DNA from: Mesobacillus maritimus
GTDB lineage: Bacteria; Bacillota; Bacilli; Bacillales; Cytobacillaceae
Assembly (NCBI RefSeq): GCF_019749255.1
Contig: NZ_JACWFH010000036.1
Coordinates: forward strand, 62,001 to 126,000
Length of the DNA stretch: 64,000 bases
Direction of reading: 5' to 3'
Shown here in pieces: positions 1 to 7,702 of the stretch. The position numbers and the translations under genes are program-made. Below the pieces are notes generated by a model. It searched no databases and had not been told where the DNA came from. It saw only the letters and a program-made list of their open reading frames with translations. Numbering within the stretch: the first letter of the stretch is position 1; the number at the start of each line of letters is the position of its first letter.

Positions 1-1
1 G

Positions 2-499
2 ACAATCGTAGAAGCTTTTGATGCTCTAAGTAGAGGAGCTTTTGAAGGAATTTACCATACTGTTGCGGACTGGACAGGAGCTGGTTTCCAAGACCTATTA
101 AAATACACAATTGACGATTTGTATCTCGGGGCTTCTAATGGTGTATTTGCGATGAACCAAGAAACGTGGGATAACCTACCAAAGGATGTACAAGAGGCAA
201 TGACTCAAGCACATGATGAGTTATTCGAAGATGGAGTAAAAGCTTGGACTTCGAAGGCTGAAGAGGCAAGAACCTTTAATACAGAAGAAGCTGGCGGGAA
301 ATTTGTTTCTTTTAATGATCTACCAACAGATGTTCAAAATCACCTGACAAAAGCAAATGTCCAAACTTGGTACGATTATATTGATTATTTAGAAAAGAAT
401 GGATATCCAGGGAAAGACATAGCGATTCTATGGCGTGACATTATTCTTGAAGAAGGCGGGAAATTACCGGAAGAATTAATGGATCTGGAAAATTATTAA
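2..499 (+). CDS. dctP: TRAP transporter substrate-binding protein DctP, C-terminal part (runs off left edge)
   Basis: The reading frame is open from base 2, so only about the last 165 residues are present. DctP proteins are extracytoplasmic receptors that hand carboxylates to the DctQM membrane complex. Visible family features are the YLGASNGVFAMN stretch, a helix with LPKDVQEAM and the tail around DIILEEGGKLPEEL. It is followed directly by dctM and dctQ, which supports the call. The substrate cannot be told from this part. The signal peptide and start lie outside the window. Confidence 0.85.
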   Translation, partial: TIVEAFDALSRGAFEGIYHTVADWTGAGFQDLLKYTIDDLYLGASNGVFAMNQETWDNLPKDVQEAMTQAHDELFEDGVKAWTSKAEEARTFNTEEAGGKFVSFNDLPTDVQNHLTKANVQTWYDYIDYLEKNGYPGKDIAILWRDIILEEGGKLPEELMDLENY

Positions 500-510
500 A
501 AATAGTAGCG

Positions 511-555
511 GTCTCCCGTTATTTTCTACAAGTTTCATAGAAGGTAGCGGGAGAC
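511..555 (+). promoter_or_regulatory. Intercistronic stem-loop between dctP and dctM
   Basis: GTCTCCCG at 511-518 pairs with CGGGAGAC at 548-555, and the inner TTCTA/TAGAA extends the stem. No T-run follows, so it is not a classical terminator. Such hairpins after binding-protein genes often protect the 3' end of the upstream message and lower expression of the permease genes. That role here is inference. Confidence 0.5.
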
Positions 556-608
556 TATAAATACAAATGTTAATTCTTGAGATCAATTGAAAAATAAAAG
601 GTTTGGTG

Positions 609-1937
609 GTGAATAGATACGTGAGTACCACTTTTACGATCACTTTAATCCTCATTCTGTTCTTGTTCCTGCTAATAAGCGGTCTACACATCCATTCTGT
701 ACTACTTGCCTCTGGTGTAATTGGTTTAACGATACTAGAAGGTTTTGGAATATTAGAAGGGTTATTAGGAAATCAGCCTTACAACAGTGTTGCAGCCTAC
801 TCCCTCTCTACCATTCCCCTGTATGTATTGATGGCGCAGTTTATCTTACAATCTGATATTGTCAAAGATTATTTTACGATTGTGCACCGGCTATCACGGG
901 GAAAAGGGAGTGTTCTCGGAGGCTTAACCATTGTAGCAGGGGGGTTTTTAGGCGCTGTTTCGGGTTCAGGTACGGCCTCTTCTGCTGCATTAGGTCAGGT
1001 TGCGGTACCTGAGATGAATAAGAGGGGATTTAGTCCGGCTTTGTCCGGAGCGATTGCTGCGGCGGGAGGATCTTTATCGAGTATCATTCCCCCTAGTATT
1101 ACATTAATCATCTATGGAATTGCAACGGAAACACCGATTGGACAGTTGTTTATCGGGGCAGTCATCCCTGGAGTTTTGACAGCGATTGTTTTTATCATTG
1201 TAATGTATTTTTTAATGAAATCAAAACGGAATCAAAAAGAGATTGTGCCTATAACTGAAGAAGAAAAGGATATGAAAATTCCGTTTACAAGATTAGTCAT
1301 TGTAACCGCTGTTGGATTATTTATTGTAGGAGTAATATTCGGAGGAATATATTTAGGTTTTGTAACACCAACAGAAGCGGGGGCTGTCGGAGCGTTTGCT
1401 GCCTTCCTTAGTGCGTTAATATTGGGGAAAGTGAATAAGAAATTTTTCCTGACTTCCATCGCTGAAACTGTCAAAGTATCTGTAATGGTGATGTTAATCC
1501 TGATTGGCGCACAAGTATTTGGAAGGTTTATTTCATTATCGCTCCTTCCGAGAAAACTACTCAATGTGTTAGAGCCAATTATGGAATACCCAGCTCTAAT
1601 TCTGGGCATTCTGCTCCTAATTTATTTCATATTATTTATGTTTATTGAAGGAGCTGCCGTCATTTTAATGACAACTCCAGTTGTTATCCCAATCATCAAC
1701 ACAATCAATATAGATCCGCTATGGTTTGGTGTATTTGTATCTGTAATCGCTACAATCGGCTTGATTACCCCTCCAGTTGGAATAAGTGTATATGCCGTCT
1801 CAGGGGCCAGCCGAATATCATCGGATTCCATCTTCCGATTCGCGATGGTGTTTGCCGTTGTTGCAGCTGTTGTTGTCGGCGGTTTAATGATTGCTTTTCC
1901 AGAAACTGCGTTATGGCTACCGAATCTAATGAAATAA
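609..1937 (+). CDS. dctM: TRAP transporter large permease DctM
   Basis: A polytopic membrane protein of about 440 residues, normal for DctM, the ion-coupled transport subunit of TRAP transporters. Hydrophobic helices run throughout. Recognisable family stretches are SGSGTASSAALGQVAVPEM near residue 125, IIPPSITLIIYG near 160, GFVTPTEAGAVGAFAA near 255 and GLITPPVGISVY near 385. Candidate starts are TTG 603, GTG 606, GTG 609 and GTG 621. GTG 609 has AAAGG seven bases upstream and is preferred. It is followed after 19 bases by dctQ. The order P-M-Q differs from the commoner P-Q-M. Confidence 0.9.
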   Translation: MNRYVSTTFTITLILILFLFLLISGLHIHSVLLASGVIGLTILEGFGILEGLLGNQPYNSVAAYSLSTIPLYVLMAQFILQSDIVKDYFTIVHRLSRGKGSVLGGLTIVAGGFLGAVSGSGTASSAALGQVAVPEMNKRGFSPALSGAIAAAGGSLSSIIPPSITLIIYGIATETPIGQLFIGAVIPGVLTAIVFIIVMYFLMKSKRNQKEIVPITEEEKDMKIPFTRLVIVTAVGLFIVGVIFGGIYLGFVTPTEAGAVGAFAAFLSALILGKVNKKFFLTSIAETVKVSVMVMLILIGAQVFGRFISLSLLPRKLLNVLEPIMEYPALILGILLLIYFILFMFIEGAAVILMTTPVVIPIINTINIDPLWFGVFVSVIATIGLITPPVGISVYAVSGASRISSDSIFRFAMVFAVVAAVVVGGLMIAFPETALWLPNLMK

Positions 1938-1956
1938 TGGCAAAGGGGGGAGTCAA

Positions 1957-2505
1957 TTGAAGAGAATTGAGCAACTCTATACTCTTTTTCGTAAATTAAA
2001 GATTTTCGGCATTGTGATTTGCGGAATCAGTATTTTTTTAATGATGTTTTTTATCGTAGCGGATGTCGTTAGTAGGAATTTCCTTTCAGGTTCATTGAAC
2101 GGAAGTATTGAGTTCGTCCAGTATTATTTCATGCCATTTGCAATCATTCCTGGTATGGCTTATGTATATGGGACTAGTATTCTACCGAGGCTAGAGCTAT
2201 TAATCGATAAACTTAGGGGTACGATGAGAAACTTCGTTACCAATGCATTGCTAGTGCTTGAGCTTATCTTATTTACAATAGTTGTCGTGTATTCAACGAG
2301 CTATGCGTTTAGTGGAGTGGAAATGGCTTCTTCCTTTTCAGCAGGAGGAGAGATCTATCCTTACTATCATGTTCTGTTTTTGGTACCACTAACATTTATA
2401 TTCGTAAACCTTGAGATCCTGTTCATCTTAATAAGAAATCTCCATAAGAAACGAGGATTATTTAAATTTTATTCAGATGAGGAAGAACAGGCAAATCAAG
2501 TGTAA
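1957..2505 (+). CDS. dctQ: TRAP transporter small permease DctQ
   Basis: 182 residues with four hydrophobic segments (about residues 17-37, 50-68, 90-110, 135-155), the size and topology of DctQ, the small membrane subunit that pairs with DctM. It starts at TTG 1957 with GGGGGGAG close upstream. The family-typical segment VVSRNFLSGSLNGSIEFVQY follows the first helix. It is co-transcribed with dctP and dctM by position. The last ~20 residues are charged and cytoplasmic. Confidence 0.85.
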   Translation: MKRIEQLYTLFRKLKIFGIVICGISIFLMMFFIVADVVSRNFLSGSLNGSIEFVQYYFMPFAIIPGMAYVYGTSILPRLELLIDKLRGTMRNFVTNALLVLELILFTIVVVYSTSYAFSGVEMASSFSAGGEIYPYYHVLFLVPLTFIFVNLEILFILIRNLHKKRGLFKFYSDEEEQANQV

Positions 2506-2537
2506 ATGGCTAGATTACAAGATTATGAGGTGTAGAA

Positions 2538-3536
2538 ATGAGAGCGTTTTATCATACTGTCAAGAATGATCAACAACAAGGCGACTATGTAAAAGTGGAT
2601 GAGTTAAGCGTGGGAGAAGGGGAAGTAAAAGTAAAACTAAAATATGCCGGGTTAAATCATCGAGATTTATTTGTGCTTGGAAGACAAAAAGAAGGAGATC
2701 CTCCCCTCATTATTGGATCTGACGGTGCTGGAATCATTGAAGAAATCGGACCTAATGTGCAAGATTTTAAAGTGGGGGACGAAGTCGTCATCAACCCAAG
2801 CCTTAAATGGAAGAACAAAAGTGATGGTGCCCCGCAAGGTTTTGAAATATTAGGTGGAAATCATACGGGTACCCTAGCAGATAAAATTGTGATCTCTTCT
2901 GAAAATATTGAATTAAAACCGGCTTATCTTAGTTGGGAGGAAGCGGGGGTATTGCCATTATCCGCATTGACTGCCTACCGAGCATTAGTGACGAAAGCCA
3001 AGATTCAACCAAATGAAACGATATTCTTACCTGGGATTGGAAGTGGGACCAACACCTTTGTATTGTTGTTTGCAAAGGCCTTAGGCAATACTGTCATAGT
3101 TAGTTCTAGGTCAGAAGAGAAACTTGAAATGGCCAAAAGGTACGGAGCAGATGTGGCCATTCAAACGAATACAGATTGGCAGGAAGAATTAAAAAATGAA
3201 AAAATCGATGTGGTAATCGAAAGCATTGGAGAGGCGACCTTCGATCGATCATTAGCCTTACTTGGGAATGGTGGAAGGCTTGTCAGTTATGGTGGAACAT
3301 CTGGTTATAACTTAAATATTAATCTCTTTGAAGTATTTATGAAGCAACTGACCATTCTAGGCACCACAATGGGGAGTCAGGATGAGTTTAGGGAGATGCT
3401 GGAATTTGTTGAGAAACATGAAATTCGGCCAGTTATCGATTGTCTCTATTCCATAACAGATTCTGCCAATGCTTTAAGACGGTTGGATGGTGCGAAGCAG
3501 TTTGGGAAGATTGGGATAAAAGTTGTAGATTCATAA
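2538..3536 (+). CDS. Zinc-binding alcohol dehydrogenase family / quinone oxidoreductase-like protein
   Basis: 332 residues of the medium-chain dehydrogenase/reductase superfamily, which oxidise or reduce alcohols, enones or quinones with NAD(P). The GroES-like N-terminal half contains YAGLNHRDLFVLGRQ and IIGSDGAGIIEEIG. The Rossmann half carries GIGSGTNTFVLLFAKALG, a slightly unusual version of the glycine-rich loop. GAGGT precedes the ATG. It lies 32 bases after dctQ and ahead of a terminator, so it may be the last gene of the transporter operon and act on the imported acid. The substrate is unknown. Confidence 0.8.
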   Translation: MRAFYHTVKNDQQQGDYVKVDELSVGEGEVKVKLKYAGLNHRDLFVLGRQKEGDPPLIIGSDGAGIIEEIGPNVQDFKVGDEVVINPSLKWKNKSDGAPQGFEILGGNHTGTLADKIVISSENIELKPAYLSWEEAGVLPLSALTAYRALVTKAKIQPNETIFLPGIGSGTNTFVLLFAKALGNTVIVSSRSEEKLEMAKRYGADVAIQTNTDWQEELKNEKIDVVIESIGEATFDRSLALLGNGGRLVSYGGTSGYNLNINLFEVFMKQLTILGTTMGSQDEFREMLEFVEKHEIRPVIDCLYSITDSANALRRLDGAKQFGKIGIKVVDS

Positions 3537-3585
3537 TCTACGTGAGCATCAATGCAATTTTAGAGAGCAAGCTAAATAAAAGTGT

Positions 3586-3622
3586 AAGTCCCGAATCTAG
3601 TTGATTTGGGACTTTTTGTTTT
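3586..3622 (+). terminator. Rho-independent terminator after the TRAP/oxidoreductase operon
   Basis: AAGTCCCGAATC (3586-3597) pairs with GATTTGGGACTT (3603-3614), followed by TTTGTTTTTTT. Confidence 0.85.
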
Positions 3623-3869
3623 TTTGCTTGATTGTATTTTGTTTTAAGGCTTAATAAGGTAGCCTATACTGAGATATCACTTACCAACGTTAATATTTTA
3701 AGTGGTTTCATTACCACGTGTTAGTGTGTATTACCCTTGTAGTAGTTACAAAGCAGTTAACGGATAAAAATGCGTACAGGACTATCTTAGATTTGATTAT
3801 TAAAGAAGTTGAAAAGATTCTCCTAGAAAAAGTGCATAACAATTTGACACTGATTTGGTGTGGATAATG
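3623..3869 (+). other. AT-rich gap with one short open frame (3718-3867)
   Basis: No recognisable gene. A GTG-initiated frame at 3718-3867 would give 49 residues containing NAYRTILDLIIKEVEKILL, a helical look, but it has no convincing ribosome binding site. It borders the DnaB relic and may be part of the same decayed phage or plasmid segment. Confidence 0.3.
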
Positions 3870-4849
3870 GGTTAATCTCACCTCCAAGAATTAATACTAG
3901 GTTCTCATCATTTCTCGCAAAGAAGGAAGCAGTTGATTTTTCAAGCGATGATTGAGCTTTGGCAAGAATCACAGTGAAATGATGCCGTCACCATGGTTCA
4001 TAAAATGATTGGTCACATGGGAGAGATTGGCGGCGCAACCTATTTAACAAGCTTAGCCGTTAGTTGCCCGACCACAGTTCACCTTGTAGAATACCAGCGG
4101 ATTGTCCTCGTCACTATAAGCTTTGATAATTAAATCGGTCAGCGGGATTTCTAAACAATGGACCTTGCAACTTGCGATGAATTGTTGTCAAAAAGGCGGC
4201 GTTGTACGTCTTTTCCCTAGAGATGCCGAAAATACAACTTGCGAAACGAATCTTAAGCAACATCACTAGAATTGACGGGGGAAAATGGAAAGATCCATAT
4301 AGGTTCTTTACCGAGGAAGACCAAGAGAATGCTGAAAAAGCTCTTGGTGTTTACAATCAATGGAGTCTCAACCTCCATGACAATCCTCGAAGAACCGTAG
4401 CTGACATAAGAGCGCAAATCCAGAAATCACGACGGGAATTTTCTCATGAAGATTTTCTCGTTGTGATTGATTACCTTCAGCTCATTACGATCACTGGGAA
4501 ACATGAACGATATGACCTCGCCGTAAAAAGCTTGACGAGTGAGTTTAAACAGATTGCTTTCCAATACCAAGTACCAATTATTCTCCTTTCCCAGCTCTCT
4601 AGAGGAGTGGAACAAAGAATGGACAAGCGCCCGAAAATGTCTGACCTTCGCGACTCCGGCAGCATCGAACAAGACGCCAATCTAATCATGTTACTATACC
4701 GAGACGAATACTACAACAAAGACAATGACGAAAACAAAATCATTGAAGTCGATATCGCGAAACAGCGAAACGGAGCAGTTGGGGTTGTGAAGCTGATGTT
4801 TGAGAAGGAGTTTGAGAGGTTTGTGAAGGTGTGTGTGGAAGACAGATAG
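3870..4849 (+). pseudogene. Relic of a DnaB-type replicative helicase (phage/plasmid type)
   Basis: Two pieces match DnaB. At about 3930-4110 one frame reads LIFQAMIELWQESQ, a stop, then EIGGATYLTSLAVSCPTT, which is the DnaB N-terminal domain. Further stops and a shift follow. From 4202 an open frame of 215 codons gives the RecA-like C-terminal domain: VFSLEM, the Walker B-like VVIDYLQLI near residue 98, LLSQLSRGVEQR near 128, LRDSGSIEQDANLIMLLYR near 148 and IAKQRNGAVG near 183. The Walker A region between the pieces is missing, so no working helicase can be made. Chromosomal DnaB is longer and intact, so this is probably a prophage or mobile-element leftover. Confidence 0.75.
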
Positions 4850-5363
4850 ATGTAAGGAGGGAGTATTCTCAGGGTATGACCTGTAAAGAGGGTGTATGAG
4901 TAGGTTCTTGTTCCGTATATTCTGGCAGAAATCAAGGTTGATATGCTAGTTGGACCTATGCTTATAATTAGGCTGGAGGTCAATGGATAGTAAACATACG
5001 TGACTATAGAAAAATTTATTAGAGATTAATAGAATTGCTCTGTTGCAGTAGTTTTGGAACAAAAGTTGAAAATATCGAGGCCTGTCTTTCATCAGAAGAA
5101 AGAATAGTTATAAGTAGAAAATTTGGTGTTAGGCTCAACCGAAATGTAGTTGGGTCTAACATTTATGAACATAATTTTTGGGAAGTGTTTGAACTGAATT
5201 ATAGAGCCCTTAGGGTGCGTGGAACAACTGTGAAACAAATATTCTTTAGATGTGACTATGTACTAAACCTAAAGGAATCCTAAGGTTAACAAATTAGCCA
5301 TAAATATGTATAGGTTAAATCAATAAGTTATCGAATTAATTAAGGAGAAGGTGAGGTGTACGG
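4850..5363 (+). other. Gap after the DnaB relic; only a doubtful open frame (5035-5283)
   Basis: About 500 bases without a supported gene. The frame 5035-5283 has no ATG start and no ribosome binding site. Its product (containing RIVISRKFGVRLNRNVVG) resembles nothing I know. It may be part of a decayed gene. Confidence 0.3.
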
Positions 5364-5579
5364 ATGTTAAATGATTGGCTATATATTTTATGGGACTGGT
5401 TCTGGTATTTTAGACGTGGGAAAGTTAAATACCGTGTACTTGACTTAGGAGACTCGTATGAAGCAAATGCATCAGATGGAAATATTGCAGTATGGAATTG
5501 TTACGGTAGTACTCCCGAGGCAGCTAAAGAAATGGCTGAATTTCAACTTCGCAGAGCTTATGAAGAAAGTGAAATATAG
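5364..5579 (+). CDS. Small hypothetical protein (71 aa)
   Basis: The ATG at 5364 is preceded by AAGGAGAAGGTGAGG, a good ribosome binding site. The product begins with a tryptophan-rich hydrophobic stretch (NDWLYILWDWFWYF, residues 3-16) followed by a soluble part containing YRVLDLGDSYEANASDGNI and an amphipathic C-terminal helix. I do not recognise the family. It is the first apparently intact gene after the decayed segment and precedes the defence island. No function is proposed. Confidence 0.5.
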   Translation: MLNDWLYILWDWFWYFRRGKVKYRVLDLGDSYEANASDGNIAVWNCYGSTPEAAKEMAEFQLRRAYEESEI

Positions 5580-5801
5580 TAAATAATTTTTATGAGGAAA
5601 GTCGCCAGTGGGTGGCTTATTAAAGTAAAGGATAAATATTAGTAAAAGAACACATTACAATTTATAGTTTTGGTTTCCTTCATTCTTTCTTAAGTATTTG
5701 GAAGGAAGTTTTGTGACAAAACCAACACAATATAAGACTCATTGATTAAATTTTAAGTAATAAAGTTTAAATAACAAATATAAAAGGCTTTATTTTGATG
5801 T

Positions 5802-5850
5802 AAGACACCGAAATAGACGAAAATCGTCTACCATTGGTGTCTTTCTTTTT
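5802..5850 (+). terminator. Rho-independent terminator upstream of the XRE gene
   Basis: AAGACACC at 5802-5809 pairs with GGTGTCTT at 5836-5843. An inner TAGACGA/TCGTCTA stem extends it, and CTTTTTT follows. It insulates the XRE-HNH pair from upstream transcription. Confidence 0.75.
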
Positions 5851-5892
5851 TATTTTAAGACTAGGAATATTTTACAGAGGACTGATAAAAGG

Positions 5893-6132
5893 ATGGATAG
5901 AGCAAATGTCAGCGGTAACAGAATTAAAGAGGCTAGAAAACGGGCCAATTTGGACCAAGTAGAATTAGCTGTTGCATTAGAGGTTGAATATCAAGTTAAG
6001 ATTACTCAATCAGATATATCAGAGATTGAACGTGGAATCCGTGGTGTTAAAGATTATGAGCTAGATTATATATCAAGAATCTTAAATGTAGATCCAACCT
6101 GGCTTTTACGGGGAAATAATAATGAGATTTAA
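5893..6132 (+). CDS. XRE-family helix-turn-helix regulator
   Basis: 79 residues forming one Cro/CI-type DNA-binding domain: RIKEARKRANLDQVELAVAL (scaffold helices), ITQSDISEIERGIRG (recognition helix region, residues 37-51) and ILNVDPTWLLRG at the end. GAGGACTGATAAAAGG lies before the ATG. Its last 11 bases overlap the start of the HNH nuclease gene, so the two are translationally coupled. This is the arrangement of a controller protein that times expression of a restriction enzyme. That role is inferred from context. Confidence 0.85.
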   Translation: MDRANVSGNRIKEARKRANLDQVELAVALEVEYQVKITQSDISEIERGIRGVKDYELDYISRILNVDPTWLLRGNNNEI

Positions 6133-7261
6133 ATATGATGAGCTAAGTCAAGCCCCATTAATAGTTAATTCAATTTATGAAGGCGGATCAAAAGGTAACC
6201 CCGCTGCTGATGACCCATTAACAAAGTTATTTAAGGTGGAAGGATATTTAAAAAGCGTTGGAAATAGAAGTGGATTCAGAAAATCCATGAAGGAAAATAA
6301 CGGAAAATCTACAAAAGAGGTTGCATACGTGGTTATCTTCTCAACAGGTAAAGTGAAAGAATGGCCAGATTTCTATGATAAGGCCCAAGGTGTTTTTACA
6401 TATTATGGTGATAATCGAGCGCCAGGTAACCATTATTTGAACACAAAACAAAGAGGAAACATCTTATTAAAAGAGGTTTTTGAAAAAGCTGCCTCAAACT
6501 CACCAGCAATTAGAAAGACAATACCACCTATGTTTGTATTTGAGTCTACAGGAGTAGCATCGAATGTTGAGTTTTTGGGTATAGCTGTACCTGGTATTAA
6601 GGGAAAGCACATAGATGAATCATTAGAGTTAATCACTGTCGCAGAAGAGGGAGACCAATTCCAAAACTACAGAGCAACATTAACTATGATTGATATTGAG
6701 CATCAAGGAATTAGTAGGAAATGGTTGGCTCAGCTGAAGGACTTTAATGGCAATCCAAATAATTATGCTCCGAAGGAATGGATTAATTATGTTGAAAACG
6801 GTATCAAATATGTTCAACCTTTAGATGGTAATTCTAGAGAAGTTATTTTACCCGAAGAAACCTTTATCTCCCCCAGTGAAAAGCAATATCTCCGTAAAAC
6901 TAGGGTAACCCAAGGTAAATTTCGTGAGAGGCTCCTCAAGCATAACCAGACTTGTAAAATTTGTGGTATGGACATTATTAAGCTTTTAGTAGCTAGCCAT
7001 ATTAAACCATGGAGTTTCAGTAACGATACTGAACGAACAGATTTTTATAATGGTATACTCCTATGTCCTGCACACGACGCAGCATTCGACAATGGACTTA
7101 TCAGCTTTAATAGAGATGGAAGCATTATTATATCGCCGCTACTTAATAAAGAAAATCAAAAGCTTTTAAATCTTAATTCGGATTTAAAAATAGAGCTAGA
7201 ACCGAATCATTTAAAATATTTAGAATGGCACCGGCACAAGGTATATATAAGAGATAAGTAA
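6122..7261 (+). CDS. HNH endonuclease with AspBHI-like N-terminal domain (putative modification-dependent restriction enzyme)
   Basis: 379 residues in two parts. The C-terminal part (about 270-350) is a zinc-type HNH nuclease: CKIC near 276-279, ASHIKPWS near 290, then NGILLCPAHDAAFD near 308-321 with the second CxxH pair and catalytic histidines. This layout is common in McrA-type enzymes that cut methylated DNA. The N-terminal ~230 residues contain GGSKGNPAADDPLTKLF and NRSGFR, which resemble the AspBHI/SRA-like modified-base reader. That match is from memory and less certain. It overlaps the XRE gene by 11 bases and is followed by its own terminator. If correct, it attacks foreign DNA carrying modified cytosine. 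Confidence 0.75.
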   Translation: MRFKYDELSQAPLIVNSIYEGGSKGNPAADDPLTKLFKVEGYLKSVGNRSGFRKSMKENNGKSTKEVAYVVIFSTGKVKEWPDFYDKAQGVFTYYGDNRAPGNHYLNTKQRGNILLKEVFEKAASNSPAIRKTIPPMFVFESTGVASNVEFLGIAVPGIKGKHIDESLELITVAEEGDQFQNYRATLTMIDIEHQGISRKWLAQLKDFNGNPNNYAPKEWINYVENGIKYVQPLDGNSREVILPEETFISPSEKQYLRKTRVTQGKFRERLLKHNQTCKICGMDIIKLLVASHIKPWSFSNDTERTDFYNGILLCPAHDAAFDNGLISFNRDGSIIISPLLNKENQKLLNLNSDLKIELEPNHLKYLEWHRHKVYIRDK

Positions 7262-7285
7262 CCCGTAGATAATTTCTACGGGTTT
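7261..7285 (+). terminator. Terminator after the HNH nuclease gene
   Basis: ACCCGTAGA pairs with TCTACGGGT across a short loop and is followed by TTTATT. It begins at the last base of the HNH stop codon. Confidence 0.75.
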
Positions 7286-7702
7286 TATTCTATTACTAGT
7301 TAACGAGCAGAGCTACAAAAGGTTTGTTATGTTATTTTTTAAAAAAATTTGAATCCTCTCCAAGTATTTATTTCGACAACAAATGCATTATCAAGAGGGT
7401 TGTATTATTTTATATAGTAAAGATAAACTATTGTAAATTTAAATGTGGAGGATTTATTGTGGCAAATAAGGCAGAATTTAATTTCACTTCAAACTTATTG
7501 ATGCAGCCAATAAACTACACGAGTGTTGCGCCATGAGAATATAAAAGCTCTTAGCGAGCAGGGATTCATGGTAGAAAGGGGGAGCTCTTTTTATAGGGCA
7601 ATAGAATGGTAGTATTTTATAGAAATCAGCCAATTTGTAAATAATATACAAAAATAATATAATAAATAAAGAGGGAACTAGCGAAAAAGGGAGATTAGAA
7701 CC
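7286..7702 (+). other. Gap before dptF with gene debris and a candidate operator
   Basis: A GTG at 7459 with GTGGAGG upstream opens only 25 codons (to 7534). The following bases (7526-7612) read ENIKALSEQGFMVERGSSFYR in another frame, so this looks like the two ends of a broken unrecognised gene. At 7634-7652 TTTGTA and TACAAA form an inverted repeat with a 7-base spacer in an AT-rich stretch ahead of dptF. It is a candidate operator or promoter element. Confidence 0.4.

Noticed and set aside
1232-1609. Long minus-strand frame inside dctM
   Set aside because: Antisense shadow of a conserved permease; no start signal.
3870-4849. The 215-codon DnaB frame as a functional helicase
   Set aside because: It lacks the Walker A loop and its N-terminal domain is separated by stops and shifts.
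7324-7536. Open frame of 70 codons before dptF as a gene
   Set aside because: No start signal at its beginning, low-complexity lysine/phenylalanine-rich product, and a better-spaced GTG inside opens only 25 codons.
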